The position numbers and the translations under genes were made by a program. Shown piece after piece: positions 24,481 to 34,200 of a stretch of DNA of 64,000 bases. The DNA lies in NCBI GenBank assembly GCA_020636215.1, contig JACJYG010000006.1:62001-126000 (forward strand), written 5' to 3'. Under the pieces are notes generated by a model that did not search any database, was not told the DNA's origin, and worked only from the letters and a program-made list of their open reading frames with translations. This stretch comes from Lewinellaceae bacterium (GTDB lineage: Bacteria > Bacteroidota > Bacteroidia > Chitinophagales > Saprospiraceae). How positions within the stretch are numbered: position 1 is the first letter of the stretch; every line of letters begins with the position of its first letter.

Positions 24481-25637
24481 TCAAGAATATTGTCGACTAA
24501 AGTCCTGAATAAATGAATGCCAGGTTCCAGCAGCTCATCCGGAAAATCGTAATCCGGGCTGTGCAGCGCCGGGCAGTGAACTCCAGCGCCCAGGCCCAAC
24601 AGCGCCCCACGGAAGCGTTGGGTGAAGGCTCCAAAATCTTCTCCCCACCGAAACGGCAATTCCTGCTGCTGGGTGTTTAGCCCAAGCTCTTTGGCGGCCC
24701 GGATAACGTGCGCTACCGCTTCCGCCTCATTGCGGGTGGCGCGGAATATGTCCGTCCATTCGGTTGACAGGCCCAGGTTGTGGCGAGCAACTAGTTTGGA
24801 CAGATATTCCAACAAATAGCGGCTCAATTTTTCCATGGCAGGTTCCGTCCAGGTACGGATGGTGAGGTGCACTTCACCATAACCAGCCGCAGTTCCGTAG
24901 GCGATTTCGCCCATGTGGAGATGTACCGGGGTGAGAATAGCGAAATCGGGCGATTGGGGATCAGGAACGCTAAGCCGCTTGGATTCCTGAAGGATCTCGG
25001 CGATGGCCAGGGCGGGGCTGATCCCGTTTTCCGGCTCTCCGGCGTGGGCCGTTTTGCCTTCCAGGCGAATGATGAGGCTTTGGACCGAAGCGGTGAAGGG
25101 CCCCTCTTTTACGATTACCTGCCCCATTGGAAACCCCGGCAGATTGTGAACTGCAAAGGCGAAATCGATAGGCAGTATTTGTTCAAAACGAGGATCGTTC
25201 AACATCCTTTCGGCGCCAGCGCCGATCTCTTCTGCCGGTTGGAACAGTAACAGGACTCTTCCCCGAAGGGGGGGCTTTTGAGCAATGGCCTGTGCCAGGC
25301 CTAGCAATATTGTCATGTGCCCGTCATGGCCACATTTGTGGGATACCCCCTCCTTTACGGAACGATGCTCAAACTGATTGGCTTCAAGGATCGGCAGCGC
25401 GTCCAGTTCTGACCGGAACAATATGGTTGGGCCCTGGTTTCCACTATCAAAAAGGGCGATCAGGCCGGTCCCTCCAATGCCTTCCAGTAATATAGACGGC
25501 TGTAATTGATGCAACCAGCGAGCCAGCTTGCCCGCCGTCTGAAATTCCTGGCCGGATAACTCCGGTTGGCGGTGGAGTTCCTGGCGGATCGCAGATAGCT
25601 TTTGGGGAAGTGATTGCTTATTATGGTTGTGCTTCAT
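24477..25637 (-). CDS. M20-family amidohydrolase
   Basis: 386 residues of the M20D group (hippurate hydrolase, N-acetyl-L-diaminopimelate or IAA-amino-acid deacylases). Metal ligands are seen in HKCGHDGHMT, in QPAEEIGAGAERM and in FAVHNLPGFPMGQ; the dimerisation domain has the GKTAHAGEPENG motif. It probably releases free amino acids from N-acyl or peptide substrates. It overlaps alr by four bases and the symporter gene by 17 bases, so the three genes form one tight operon: import, deacylation, racemisation. Confidence 0.88.
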   Translation of the reverse strand: MKHNHNKQSLPQKLSAIRQELHRQPELSGQEFQTAGKLARWLHQLQPSILLEGIGGTGLIALFDSGNQGPTILFRSELDALPILEANQFEHRSVKEGVSHKCGHDGHMTILLGLAQAIAQKPPLRGRVLLLFQPAEEIGAGAERMLNDPRFEQILPIDFAFAVHNLPGFPMGQVIVKEGPFTASVQSLIIRLEGKTAHAGEPENGISPALAIAEILQESKRLSVPDPQSPDFAILTPVHLHMGEIAYGTAAGYGEVHLTIRTWTEPAMEKLSRYLLEYLSKLVARHNLGLSTEWTDIFRATRNEAEAVAHVIRAAKELGLNTQQQELPFRWGEDFGAFTQRFRGALLGLGAGVHCPALHSPDYDFPDELLEPGIHLFRTLVDNILE

Positions 25638-27111
25638 TTTCTACTTTTTTGAGTAGCGAGGCTTTTAGTAGGCCAGGCCTGGCTGTTTCGGGGCCAAAAT
25701 AACTTAGTAGGATAAAACACAAAGCCGAGGCGCTGAGGCCGGCAACATTGGCGTCCAGTCCAAATGGCAGCTTGCTTTCTAAAATGATTAATGTCAGGGT
25801 AGTGCTTCCGCCCACCAGCATGGCCCAAAAAGCGGCAGTCGGCGTACTTCGCTGCCAGAACAAAGCCCCAATGATGGGGACAAAAAGGCCGGACACCATG
25901 AAGGCGTAAGACAAAAGCATAAGCTCCAGTACATTTTGCATATTCATCGCAATAAAAAGGGCTGCTGCGCCAATGCCCAGGGTGGCAAGCTGTGAGACGC
26001 GCAACACTTTTTTGTCATCATCCCCAAATGGAAAAGCCTTTTCCAGAATATCCGTCACCAGATTGCCGGATGCGGCCATCAGGCAGCTATCCGCTGTTGA
26101 CATAATAGCGGAGAAATAGGCCGACAACATCAGGCCCATCAGGCCAGCCGGTAGTACGGTGCGCAGTAACAAAGGCAATCCCATTTCGGCATCCATGCTG
26201 CCTGGGGTATCGTAGCCAAGGTGTATAAATAAGCCCTGCTCGGCGCCAACCCTGGCAAATAAACCGAGTAAAACACCCATAAAAGCCATAACTGGATATT
26301 CAAATAAACCGGCCAGGTACCAGGCCCGTTTGGCCGTCTTTTCATCCCGGCAGGCGTAAATGCGCTGGTACAATGTCATGCCGACAAACCAAATGGGAAC
26401 AATGGTAACCATCCAGTTGACAAAAGTTGGCCATCGTATGTTGGTGAGTGAAAGCAATTCGGGGTGGACTACTTCGCTGATACCATCATACCCTCCGACT
26501 GCAAAATATCCGATGGGGAGGCCGATAAAGGTCAGCCCGCCCATCAGGATAGCCCATTGAACAGTGTCTGTGTAAATTACCGCTTTGAGCCCTCCCGCCA
26601 CGGTATACGCCACAGCAATAGCGCCCATCATGATGAGCGCCTGGTTTCTGCTTAGAGTAGTAAAGGTTGCCGAAGCAAGTTTCGCGCCGGCAAGGATCTG
26701 AGAACTGGTAAAGCCAAGGTAGCCTATCACAGAAATAATGCCGGCCAGCAAGGCTACTCTCGGATTGTAGAAATGCTCGAACAGTTGAGGAAACGTCAAC
26801 AGATTCAGCTTCTTGGATAAGTGGTTCACCTTCGGGATCAGGAATACCGCACTCAACCAGGCGCCGATCAGGCCGGTAAACAGCATCCAGGAGCCGGAAA
26901 TGCCCATTATAAAACCCAGGCCCCCCAGCCCAATTGAAAAACCGCCTCCTACATCTGTAGCTACGACGGAAAGCCCAATATGAGTACTGCCCATGTTCCT
27001 GCCACCAACATAATAGTCTTCTGAATTCTCATTTTTCCGGTAAAAGAAAATCCCTATCCCCAACATTCCCAGAAAGTAGAGGATAAAGATCGCAATGTCA
27101 ATAAAATGCAT
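25621..27111 (-). CDS. Sodium:solute symporter
   Basis: 496 residues with about 13 membrane segments, a member of the SSS family. Typical signatures: YYVGGRNMGSTHIGLS near the N-terminus and the sodium-site region SAYFSAIMSTADSCLMAASG near residue 340. Substrates of the family include proline, pantothenate, sugars and acetate; the operon with an amidohydrolase and a racemase argues for an amino acid, acyl-amino acid or small peptide. It is the first gene of the operon. A repeat array lies just upstream of its start. Confidence 0.88.
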   Translation of the reverse strand: MHFIDIAIFILYFLGMLGIGIFFYRKNENSEDYYVGGRNMGSTHIGLSVVATDVGGGFSIGLGGLGFIMGISGSWMLFTGLIGAWLSAVFLIPKVNHLSKKLNLLTFPQLFEHFYNPRVALLAGIISVIGYLGFTSSQILAGAKLASATFTTLSRNQALIMMGAIAVAYTVAGGLKAVIYTDTVQWAILMGGLTFIGLPIGYFAVGGYDGISEVVHPELLSLTNIRWPTFVNWMVTIVPIWFVGMTLYQRIYACRDEKTAKRAWYLAGLFEYPVMAFMGVLLGLFARVGAEQGLFIHLGYDTPGSMDAEMGLPLLLRTVLPAGLMGLMLSAYFSAIMSTADSCLMAASGNLVTDILEKAFPFGDDDKKVLRVSQLATLGIGAAALFIAMNMQNVLELMLLSYAFMVSGLFVPIIGALFWQRSTPTAAFWAMLVGGSTTLTLIILESKLPFGLDANVAGLSASALCFILLSYFGPETARPGLLKASLLKKVENEAQP

Positions 27112-27140
27112 AGTGTGGGTTTTGTGTCTTTACGTACTGG

Positions 27141-27246
27141 TATGTCTGGTGTGCTTGCCCGGCTCGCAGAGTCGGGTCTGGTATGTCTGGTATGCTTGCC
27201 CGGCTCGCAGAGTCGGGTCTGGTGTGTCTGGTATGTCTGGTGTGTC
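27141..27246. repeat. 41-bp direct duplication inside a 9-bp array
   Basis: Two 41-bp copies (27141-27181 and 27182-27222) differ by one base. Each begins with TATGTCTGGT and includes an imperfect hairpin CCCGGCTC/GAGTCGGG. They are followed by further TGTCTGGTA-type units to 27246. A short direct repeat GTCAAAACGTC occurs right after. The array lies between the symporter start and the end of the GNAT gene, both on the minus strand. Confidence 0.85.
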
Positions 27247-27283
27247 AAAACGTCGCAAGTCAAAACGTCCGCCGTATTGAAAA

Positions 27284-27724
27284 TCACTCCTTCACCAGCC
27301 TCATCTCCAGATACTTATTGGAGAAGCCCAGTTTTTGGTAAAGATGCCGGGCGGGGTTGTCGGGTTCTACATGCAGGGCGATATCGCCTTCGCACAGGCT
27401 GATCGCCTTTTGCATGAGTTTTTTGCCGATGCCTTCTCCACGCCTGCCGCCGTGGACGGCGATGTAAACCAGGATGTTTTCAGGAATATAGCCTTCCATA
27501 CCAGTATGGTTAATCACCACTGCGCCTACGGTATCGCCTTTTTTTTCAGCGGTCAAAATGAGGCCGCCATGAGAAGCATCCGTGTTGAGGGCATACTCCA
27601 GTGCCTTCAGGATGTCCTCGCGCTTGTCACCGTATTCTTCCAGATGTTTGAACAGGAAGCTGACAATCTGATCTATTTTCCCGGAACTGGCGGGCTGGGC
27701 AGGCGTAAATACGTTAATTTCCAT
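27284..27724 (-). CDS. GNAT-family N-acetyltransferase
   Basis: 146 residues. The acetyl-CoA binding motif A is seen as RRGEGIGKKLMQKAI near residue 95, preceded by the beta strand ILVYIAVHG, and the C-terminal DNPARHLYQKLGFSNKY is typical of the fold. The enzyme transfers acetyl from acetyl-CoA to an amine; the substrate cannot be predicted. It stands alone between two repeat arrays. Confidence 0.85.
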   Translation of the reverse strand: MEINVFTPAQPASSGKIDQIVSFLFKHLEEYGDKREDILKALEYALNTDASHGGLILTAEKKGDTVGAVVINHTGMEGYIPENILVYIAVHGGRRGEGIGKKLMQKAISLCEGDIALHVEPDNPARHLYQKLGFSNKYLEMRLVKE

Positions 27725-27780
27725 TATCGGGTAATTTTGTTTCTATACAAACTATCTATACTTAACGTGTCAGGATAGGA

Positions 27781-27859
27781 ATGGTTTGATGGGTTTCGTG
27801 GTTTCATGGTGAGGAAAGCCATGAGGACATGAAGCCATGAGGCCATAAAAACCATGAAA
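27781..27859. repeat. Short inverted array of CATGG-type units
   Basis: The left side repeats GGTTTCGT/GGTTTCAT units (27781-27810); the right side repeats the reverse complement type CCATGAGG (27819-27859). TTTCATGGT (27802-27810) and ACCATGAAA (27851-27859) are exact reverse complements. It ends at the stop codon of the aspartyl protease gene and may act as its terminator. Confidence 0.6.
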
Positions 27860-29089
27860 TCAAATCAAATCCCTCAGGTGGAAAGAAACGTGGATCTTGG
27901 TATTTCCCCGGGCAATTTTGAGGCACATCTTCTTCCCTACTCGTTTACGAAATTTCCGGTTAGCGCCTTCCAGGTCGAGAAAAGCAGCCGGAATGCCGTT
28001 GATGGAAAGGATGCGGTCCCCTCTGATTAACCCGGCCTGAGCAGCGGGGCTGCCGGGAATGACGCCATATATTATAAAGTCATTGAGGTTGAGGCCTCCG
28101 GCGATGAGATTGAGCCCGCTGCGGTCGTGTATAAATTCGTCCTTATAATGGCGGTTGGGCTCCAGATAAGCCTGTTCGTGCAGATAGTCGATCATTATTG
28201 TGAAACGCCGGAGGATCTCATTGCCGATGATCCCATTGCGTTGGTTGAATAAGGAAGAGTCGATCCCTTCGGGAATATCCTGGAACTGGCTGGTGACTTC
28301 CCGGAAAACGAAAGGTTCGAGCTCCAGTTTCTGGACGCGTCCCATATAACCGAGCAGGAAGCCTCCCAGGCCGGCCCCGAGGTTGCTGGGGATTACCTTT
28401 TCCGGAAGTTTCAACTCCGGGTGGGTATCGGTGTGCAACAGCAAGGCCAGGCCGGCGCCGGTATCGATTAATAGCCGGACCTGAATGCTGGAGTCTGGAT
28501 GGAAATTGATTTTGGCATTTATATAAGGTTTATTGCGATTGATCTCGATAGGAACAGAAACGAACCCTTTGCCAGGCGGGTCGAAGTATTGAGGGTCATA
28601 GAGTGAGATCACGCCTTGCGGGTAGTTGATCTTGACAATGAAGCGGCGGAAAAAATCAGAGCCTAGTATACCCTGTACATTGACACCTGTGTATTCTTCG
28701 AAGTGAAAATAGTCTTCTTCCAGGACAAGTATATTGCGGTTAACCGCTTTAACGCCTCCCAGTTGCAGGCTGATGCCCTGAGCCAGGTAGGCATATAATT
28801 CCTTACTGAGGTCAGCGCCCACGATTGGGAACCGCCTTTGATAATCGATGTTCAGCAGGTCGGTGATTTCCCTTTTAGAAAGAATGGTGTGTTCGGCTCC
28901 GGTGTCAAAAATGAATCGCAGGGGAAAAACATCATTGAATGTGACTTTGACGACAATAAAGCCATTGGCGTATTCAAATGGGATATCGATCCGCCTCAGG
29001 TTGCGTTCGATCTCCATGTCGGGGTTTTGCCCCAGGGCGTCATAGCCCAGGAACCCCAGGAATAAAATTGCAGGTATCCATTTTTTCAT
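27860..29089 (-). CDS. Secreted aspartyl protease-like protein with C-terminal PDZ domain
   Basis: 409 residues with a signal peptide (cleavage after GQ near residue 22). Two retropepsin-like halves each carry a catalytic-type triad: FIFDTGAEHTILS near residue 60 and LLIDTGAGLALLL near residue 200. The C-terminal part (about 310-409) is a PDZ domain with GVIPGSPAAQAGLIRGDRI. This is the family of Bacteroidota periplasmic aspartyl proteases with PDZ domains. Substrate unknown. It follows a long non-coding region shared with the SusC gene, from which it diverges. Confidence 0.85.
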   Translation of the reverse strand: MKKWIPAILFLGFLGYDALGQNPDMEIERNLRRIDIPFEYANGFIVVKVTFNDVFPLRFIFDTGAEHTILSKREITDLLNIDYQRRFPIVGADLSKELYAYLAQGISLQLGGVKAVNRNILVLEEDYFHFEEYTGVNVQGILGSDFFRRFIVKINYPQGVISLYDPQYFDPPGKGFVSVPIEINRNKPYINAKINFHPDSSIQVRLLIDTGAGLALLLHTDTHPELKLPEKVIPSNLGAGLGGFLLGYMGRVQKLELEPFVFREVTSQFQDIPEGIDSSLFNQRNGIIGNEILRRFTIMIDYLHEQAYLEPNRHYKDEFIHDRSGLNLIAGGLNLNDFIIYGVIPGSPAAQAGLIRGDRILSINGIPAAFLDLEGANRKFRKRVGKKMCLKIARGNTKIHVSFHLRDLI

Positions 29090-29478
29090 AGCCGGGTTTC
29101 GTGGGTGGTTTTTTCTCGGCCTCGTGGCAGCGAATATGCTGGAGCCATCGTTTCCAGTACAATTATAAGGTTTTATTTTCCTAATATTATTTGGTTTGTT
29201 GCCTGTTAAAAAAATGCTTTCTTTGTTTTTTGGTTTTTTCGCACATATTTTAGACTTTTACAGCCTAGTTAGTGTTAAAAAAACACAATTTCTGTAGCAC
29301 TGCGATTTAAGGATTTGCCAGAAAAACCTGTAAAGACTAGCCTTCAACACAACAATAGATACTATTCTATTATCCCAAGACACTGAACGGAAATTAAGGT
29401 AAAGCTCCACTATGTGTAGCTAGTTTCCTTGTTTATTTTGACCAGACGTTGATTTTTCTAACAAAACCTAAGTAGTGT
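29090..29478. other. Divergent intergenic region before the SusC gene
   Basis: About 390 A/T-rich bases between the aspartyl protease and SusC genes. I see a small stem GTGTT/AACAC around an A-run near 29270-29286, T-rich tracts, and no clean match to TAnnTTTG with a properly spaced TTG. The SusC promoter is presumably here but cannot be assigned. No ORF of coding character. Confidence 0.4.
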
Positions 29479-32430
29479 ATGAAACTTAAAGTCGACTTTG
29501 TGACTAAACTGCTGCTGTTATTGGCAGTGCTCACCTTGAGCAACTTCGCCTATGCTCAGCGCACCGTCACAGGTACCGTGACGGATGCCGAATCGGGCGA
29601 GCCGCTCATCGGGGCCAACATCCTGGTGATTGGCACCAGTACCGGTACGATCACGGATTTTGATGGGAATTACTCCATCAAGGTTCCGGAAGGGTCTACC
29701 ACCCTTGAATTTTCCTATACCGGCTTTGCTTCTCAACGTGTTGAGATCGGCAACCAGTCCGTGATCAACCTTGCGCTTTCTGCCGGCCAGTTGCTGGAAG
29801 AAGTTGTGGTTGTAGGTTACGGTACGGTTAAGAAATCCGACCTGACCGGTTCGGTAACCTCTGTAAAGGAGGAAGATTTCAACAAGGGGGTTTTTACTGC
29901 CCCCGACCAGCTTATCCAGGGAAAGGTAGCCGGTGTTCAGATACTGAACAACAGTGGCCAGCCTGGTGGTGAGTCCACCGTTCGGATTCGGGGCAATGCA
30001 TCTGTCCGTGCGGGTAGCCAGCCATTATATGTAGTGGATGGTGTGCCCCTCGATGGCCGTTCAGCTCGTCCGGGCGTTTCTGCCAGTGACCTGGGCCAAA
30101 CGCCCGGATCCAACCCGCTGAACTTCCTTAACCCCTCTGACATTGCCTCCATCGATGTGTTGAAGGATGCTTCGGCAACCGCTATTTACGGTTCGCGTGG
30201 CGCCAACGGCGTTGTCATCGTGACGACCAAGAAGGGCAAAAGTGGCGACCCGCGTATTGACTTCAGCCTGACGGCTGGTGTCAGCAGCGTACTGAAGACG
30301 TACGATGTACTCAATGGCGATGAATACCGCCAGGCGCTGAAAGACTACGGCCTGACCGGCGGTGATTTCGGTGGCAACGTAGATGCTCAGGATGAGATCC
30401 TGCGCACGGGCGGAACGCAGAACTACAACTTCTCTATCAGCGGTGGTAATGACAATGGCAACTACCGCGTTTCGGCTGGCTATCTCGACCAGCAGGGTAT
30501 TATCATGAACAGCGGACTGAAGAAGTACACCGGTAGCATTAACGGTACCTACAAATTCTTCGACAGTAAGCGCCTGAGCGTGGACTTTAACCTGCTCGCT
30601 TCCTAGGTAACGGAGAATATCGCTCCGGTTTCCACCAACGCCGGCTTTACAGGCAGTCTTGTAGGCCAGGCGCTGCAATGGAACCCCACCCGTCCCTTGC
30701 TCAATGCAGATGGTTCCTTTAATTTCGACAAGGGGTCGACTACGATCAACCCTCTGGCCATGTTGGCTGCTTATGATGACGTGTCTAACCTGACCAACAT
30801 CCTGGGTAGCATCTCGCCATCATTCAAGCTGGCTGATGGCCTGGAGTACCGATTCCTGTATAGCATCAACTATGGTGTAGGGGTACGCCGTTCCCAGATA
30901 AAGTCCTTCATCAACGTACAAGGTGTTGAAGACCGTGGCTGGGCCAACGTCGGCAATAATACCCTAACCACCCAACAGTTCACGCATACGCTGAGCTACA
31001 ATAAGGACCTGAGCAGCGCGGTCAGCCTTAACGCTGTTGTTGGTTATGAATACCAGAAATTTGATAACAAAGGCTTCTCGGTAACTGCACAGGATTTCAT
31101 CTCCGATGAGATAGATTACACTAACGTCCTGGGGAGCTCTACTACTAACAACCGCACCATCGGTTCCTTTGCTGATCCGATCGCGGAGCTGCAGTCTTAC
31201 TTCGGCCGCGCCAACTTTAACATCAGCGACCGCTACCTGTTCACGGCTACTATCCGTGCGGATGGTTCTTCCAAGTTCGGGGAAAACAACAAGTATGGGG
31301 TGTTCCCGTCCTTTGCTTTTGCCTGGAACCTGACCAACGAGGACTTCCTATCGGGTGGCCTCTTCGATCAGTTGAAGCTGCGTTTGGGCTGGGGCCAGAC
31401 GGGTAACCAGGAATTCCCCTCCGGCTCTGCTCAGGAGCGCTTCGGCCTTGGCGCCAACGGTTCTCTTACTCAGGAGAACGTTGCCAACCCGGACCTGCAG
31501 TGGGAAACTTCCACGACTATCAACGCCGGTATCGACTTCGCGTTGTTTGACTACAGGCTGTCCGGTTCGGTTGAATACTTCAACAAAAAGGGAGAAGACT
31601 TGCTGTTCAACTTTCAGGCCATCCAGCCGGCTCCAGCTACCCGCTACTGGATCAACCTGCCGGGTGAAGTGACTAACTCGGGTATTGAAGTGGCTTTGAA
31701 CGCCTTCATCGTTGAAAACGAGGGCCTCTCCTGGCAAGTGGGCGCCAATGCTTCCTTCCTGACGAACGAACTACAGAACTATGAAGGGCCGGCCGTATTG
31801 ACCGGTACGCTCTTCGGACAAGGTATCTCCAACGCTACTTCTCAGCGCTTGGCCAACGGCCAGCCGCTGAACGCTTTCTACCTCCGGGAATGGAACGGTC
31901 TGGACGACCAGGGTTTTGATAACCTGACAGATGATGGCAACACTTTGTTCTACCTGGGCGACCCCAACCCGAATGTACTGTTGGGAATCAGTACCAGCTT
32001 GATGGTGGATAAATTAAGCTTCACCCTGAACTTCAACGGCGCCATGGGCCAGGATCTTTACAACAATACTGCCAATACTGTGTTACCAATTGGTAACCTG
32101 GGATCGCGGAACATCGATGCCAAATTGGTTGGTACAGGAGAAGCGATCGCCAACTCGATCAAGCCTTCTTCCCGTTATCTGGAAAAAGGCGATTACCTGA
32201 AGTTGGCTAATGCTACCGTATCTTATGACCTGGGTAATCTTGGCAAAGTGATCAAGAGCGCCCGTCTGTACATCACCGGCCAGAACTTGTTGGTCTTTAC
32301 GAACTACACCGGCTTCGACCCGGAAGTGAACACAGTCAACGAAAGAGATGGTGTGCCTTCGGCTGGTATCGAATACACGCCTTACCCCTCGGCTAGGACG
32401 ATCTTATTTGGCGCTAATTTTTCCTTTTAA
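29479..32430 (+). pseudogene. SusC/RagA-family TonB-linked outer membrane protein with in-frame TAG
   Basis: The frame from ATG 29479 encodes a signal peptide (to YAQ), a carboxypeptidase-like domain (TVTGTVTDAESGEPLIGANI), the TonB-box region (EEVVVVGYG), a plug (LIQGKVAGVQI, DVLKDASATAIYGSRG) and, after a TAG at 30604-30606, the rest of the beta barrel to residue about 983, ending in ILFGANFSF. The TAG sits in the barrel where Gln (CAG) is expected; the frame is otherwise intact over 600 codons. Intact SusC proteins import large substrates with SusD. Here the product would be a truncated plug unless the TAG is an error or is read through. Confidence 0.85.
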
Positions 32431-32451
32431 TTGACCTAAAAGTGATTGAAT

Positions 32452-33981
32452 ATGAAACTTAACAAATTACTAATAGCTTTCCTTGCGACGGGCGCTTTTG
32501 CCTGTACCAACCTCGATGAGACCCTCCGGGAGGACCTCACTGGTGACCAGGCAAGGCAGCTGCTTGAAGAGAACGCAGATGTGAGCTCTCTTTTAGAAGG
32601 AGTTTATAACGGGCTCCAATTACCCTTCCAGGACCAAGCTCAATTCTGGGCTGCCCAGGAACACACCACTGACGAAGTAATCGGGCCAACTCGTGGGCCA
32701 GACTGGGACGACAACGGCGTTTGGCGCGTACTGCACAATCACACCTGGAATGCCGACCACGCTTTCCTGGGTGACACTTTCAATAATCTACTACAGTTAG
32801 TGTTCAACGCGACCAACGTACTGAACTTCAACCCATCCGCTTCTCAGGCTGCTGAAGCCCGCTTCCTGCGTGCTTTCGCGATGTTTGCTGTTGCTGATGG
32901 CTGGGGCCAGGTGCCTTTCCGGGAAGCCGGTGAAAACCTGCTGGTGGCTCCGAAAGTACTGAAAGGCCAGGAAGCCCTGGATTTCATTATCAGTGAAGTG
33001 ACCGCTATCATGAACGACCTGCCGGACGGCCCGGTCACCGTGGCCAACAAAGACGCTGCCAAGGTGCTGCTGATGAAGTGCTACCTGAACAAAGGCACCT
33101 TTGCCGACCGCGCCAACCCGACGTTTGATCAGGCGGACATGAACCAGGTTATTACCCTGGCCGACCAGATCATCAACAGCGGTAAGTATTCTCTGGCGGA
33201 CAATGACTTTGACAACTTTGCTCCGGATAATGGACAAAATGCTCCGGAATTGATCTTTGTCGATGAAAACAAAGCTGGTGTTGCCGGCGGTAGCGGTAAT
33301 AGCGTTCGTTCCCGTTGGTTCTGTACCCTCCACTACAACCAGAACCCTTCTGGCTGGAACGGCTTTACCACCATTGCTGACTTCTACGATAAGTTTGACC
33401 CGAATGACCAGCGGATTGGCGGCGACTATCCCGGCCAAACCGACGTCTCTGGCATCAAGACTGGCTTCCTGATTGGCCAGCAGTTCGATCAGAATGGCGT
33501 AGCCTTGAAAGACCGTAAGGATGCTCCTCTGGCTTTCACTCGCGAGATCAAGCTGATTGAAACGGGCAATAACCTGGAAGTAACCGGTATCCGCGTCATC
33601 AAGTACCCGATCGACTACAACAACGGTGACAACGTCGACAACGACCTCGTTTTCTACCGTTTGGCCGATGTGATGCTGATGAAGGCGGAAGCCCTGCTCC
33701 GCAATGGTAACGAAGGCGACGCCCGCACGATCGTCAACCAGATCCGCACCAAGCGTGGTGTGCCTGCACTGGGTACGCTCACGCTGGACAACCTGCTGGA
33801 TGAGCGTGGCTTCGAACTGTACTGGGAAGGACACCGCCGCCAGGATTTGATCCGCTTCGGCAAGTTCCTCGATGCGTATACCGAAAAGCCGGTTTCCGGC
33901 CAGGAGCGCCTGCTTTTCCCAATCCCGAATCAGGCATTGGCTGTTAACCCGAACCTGGAGCAGAACCCAGGCTATAACTAA
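32452..33981 (+). CDS. SusD/RagB-family substrate-binding lipoprotein
   Basis: 509 residues from ATG 32452 (a TTG at 32446 is less likely). The lipobox ends TGAFAC, cysteine at residue 20, giving an outer-membrane lipoprotein. SusD features are clear: LLEGVYNGLQLPF, AEARFLRAFAMFAVADGWGQVPF, RLADVMLMKAEALLRNG and the C-terminal ERGFELYWEGHRRQDLIRFG. It forms the lid of the SusC transporter and binds its ligand. The gene starts 21 bases after SusC, one operon. The ligand is not predicted because no glycosidase or protease is encoded nearby. Confidence 0.95.
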   Translation: MKLNKLLIAFLATGAFACTNLDETLREDLTGDQARQLLEENADVSSLLEGVYNGLQLPFQDQAQFWAAQEHTTDEVIGPTRGPDWDDNGVWRVLHNHTWNADHAFLGDTFNNLLQLVFNATNVLNFNPSASQAAEARFLRAFAMFAVADGWGQVPFREAGENLLVAPKVLKGQEALDFIISEVTAIMNDLPDGPVTVANKDAAKVLLMKCYLNKGTFADRANPTFDQADMNQVITLADQIINSGKYSLADNDFDNFAPDNGQNAPELIFVDENKAGVAGGSGNSVRSRWFCTLHYNQNPSGWNGFTTIADFYDKFDPNDQRIGGDYPGQTDVSGIKTGFLIGQQFDQNGVALKDRKDAPLAFTREIKLIETGNNLEVTGIRVIKYPIDYNNGDNVDNDLVFYRLADVMLMKAEALLRNGNEGDARTIVNQIRTKRGVPALGTLTLDNLLDERGFELYWEGHRRQDLIRFGKFLDAYTEKPVSGQERLLFPIPNQALAVNPNLEQNPGYN

Positions 33982-34056
33982 TTAGCAGGGTTTCTGCTAA
34001 TCTGTATTTACTGATCACCGGCAGCATTTTCTATCGGTGAAAGCGAAAGACAAAGC

Positions 34057-34092
34057 CAGGCCGCTCCATCCTTTGGGGCGGCCTGCTTTTTT
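34057..34092 (+). terminator. Rho-independent terminator after SusD
   Basis: CAGGCCGCTCC (34057-34067) pairs with GGGGCGGCCTG (34075-34085) around a short loop, followed by C and six T (34087-34092). The stem is strong and GC-rich. It lies about 75 bases after the SusD stop and separates the SusCD pair from the FG-GAP lipoprotein genes. Confidence 0.85.
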
Positions 34093-34200
34093 CCACAATA
34101 AGCAAACGATTGGTTAAAAAGGCTCCCCTGCGCTTTATTCTCTCTGATATTGGGTATTTTTGCCAACCACTTCAGACCGTTAATATCAATCCATCTTGCT

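Noticed and set aside
1137..32430. Genome-wide reassignment of TAG to an amino acid
   Set aside because: Many intact genes end in TAG (for example 4081-4083, 37531-37533, 40994-40996, 46690-46692), so TAG is an ordinary stop; only local readthrough or mutation remains possible.
32797..33834. 345-codon ORF on the minus strand
   Set aside because: Antisense shadow of SusD, whose plus-strand frame is unambiguous.
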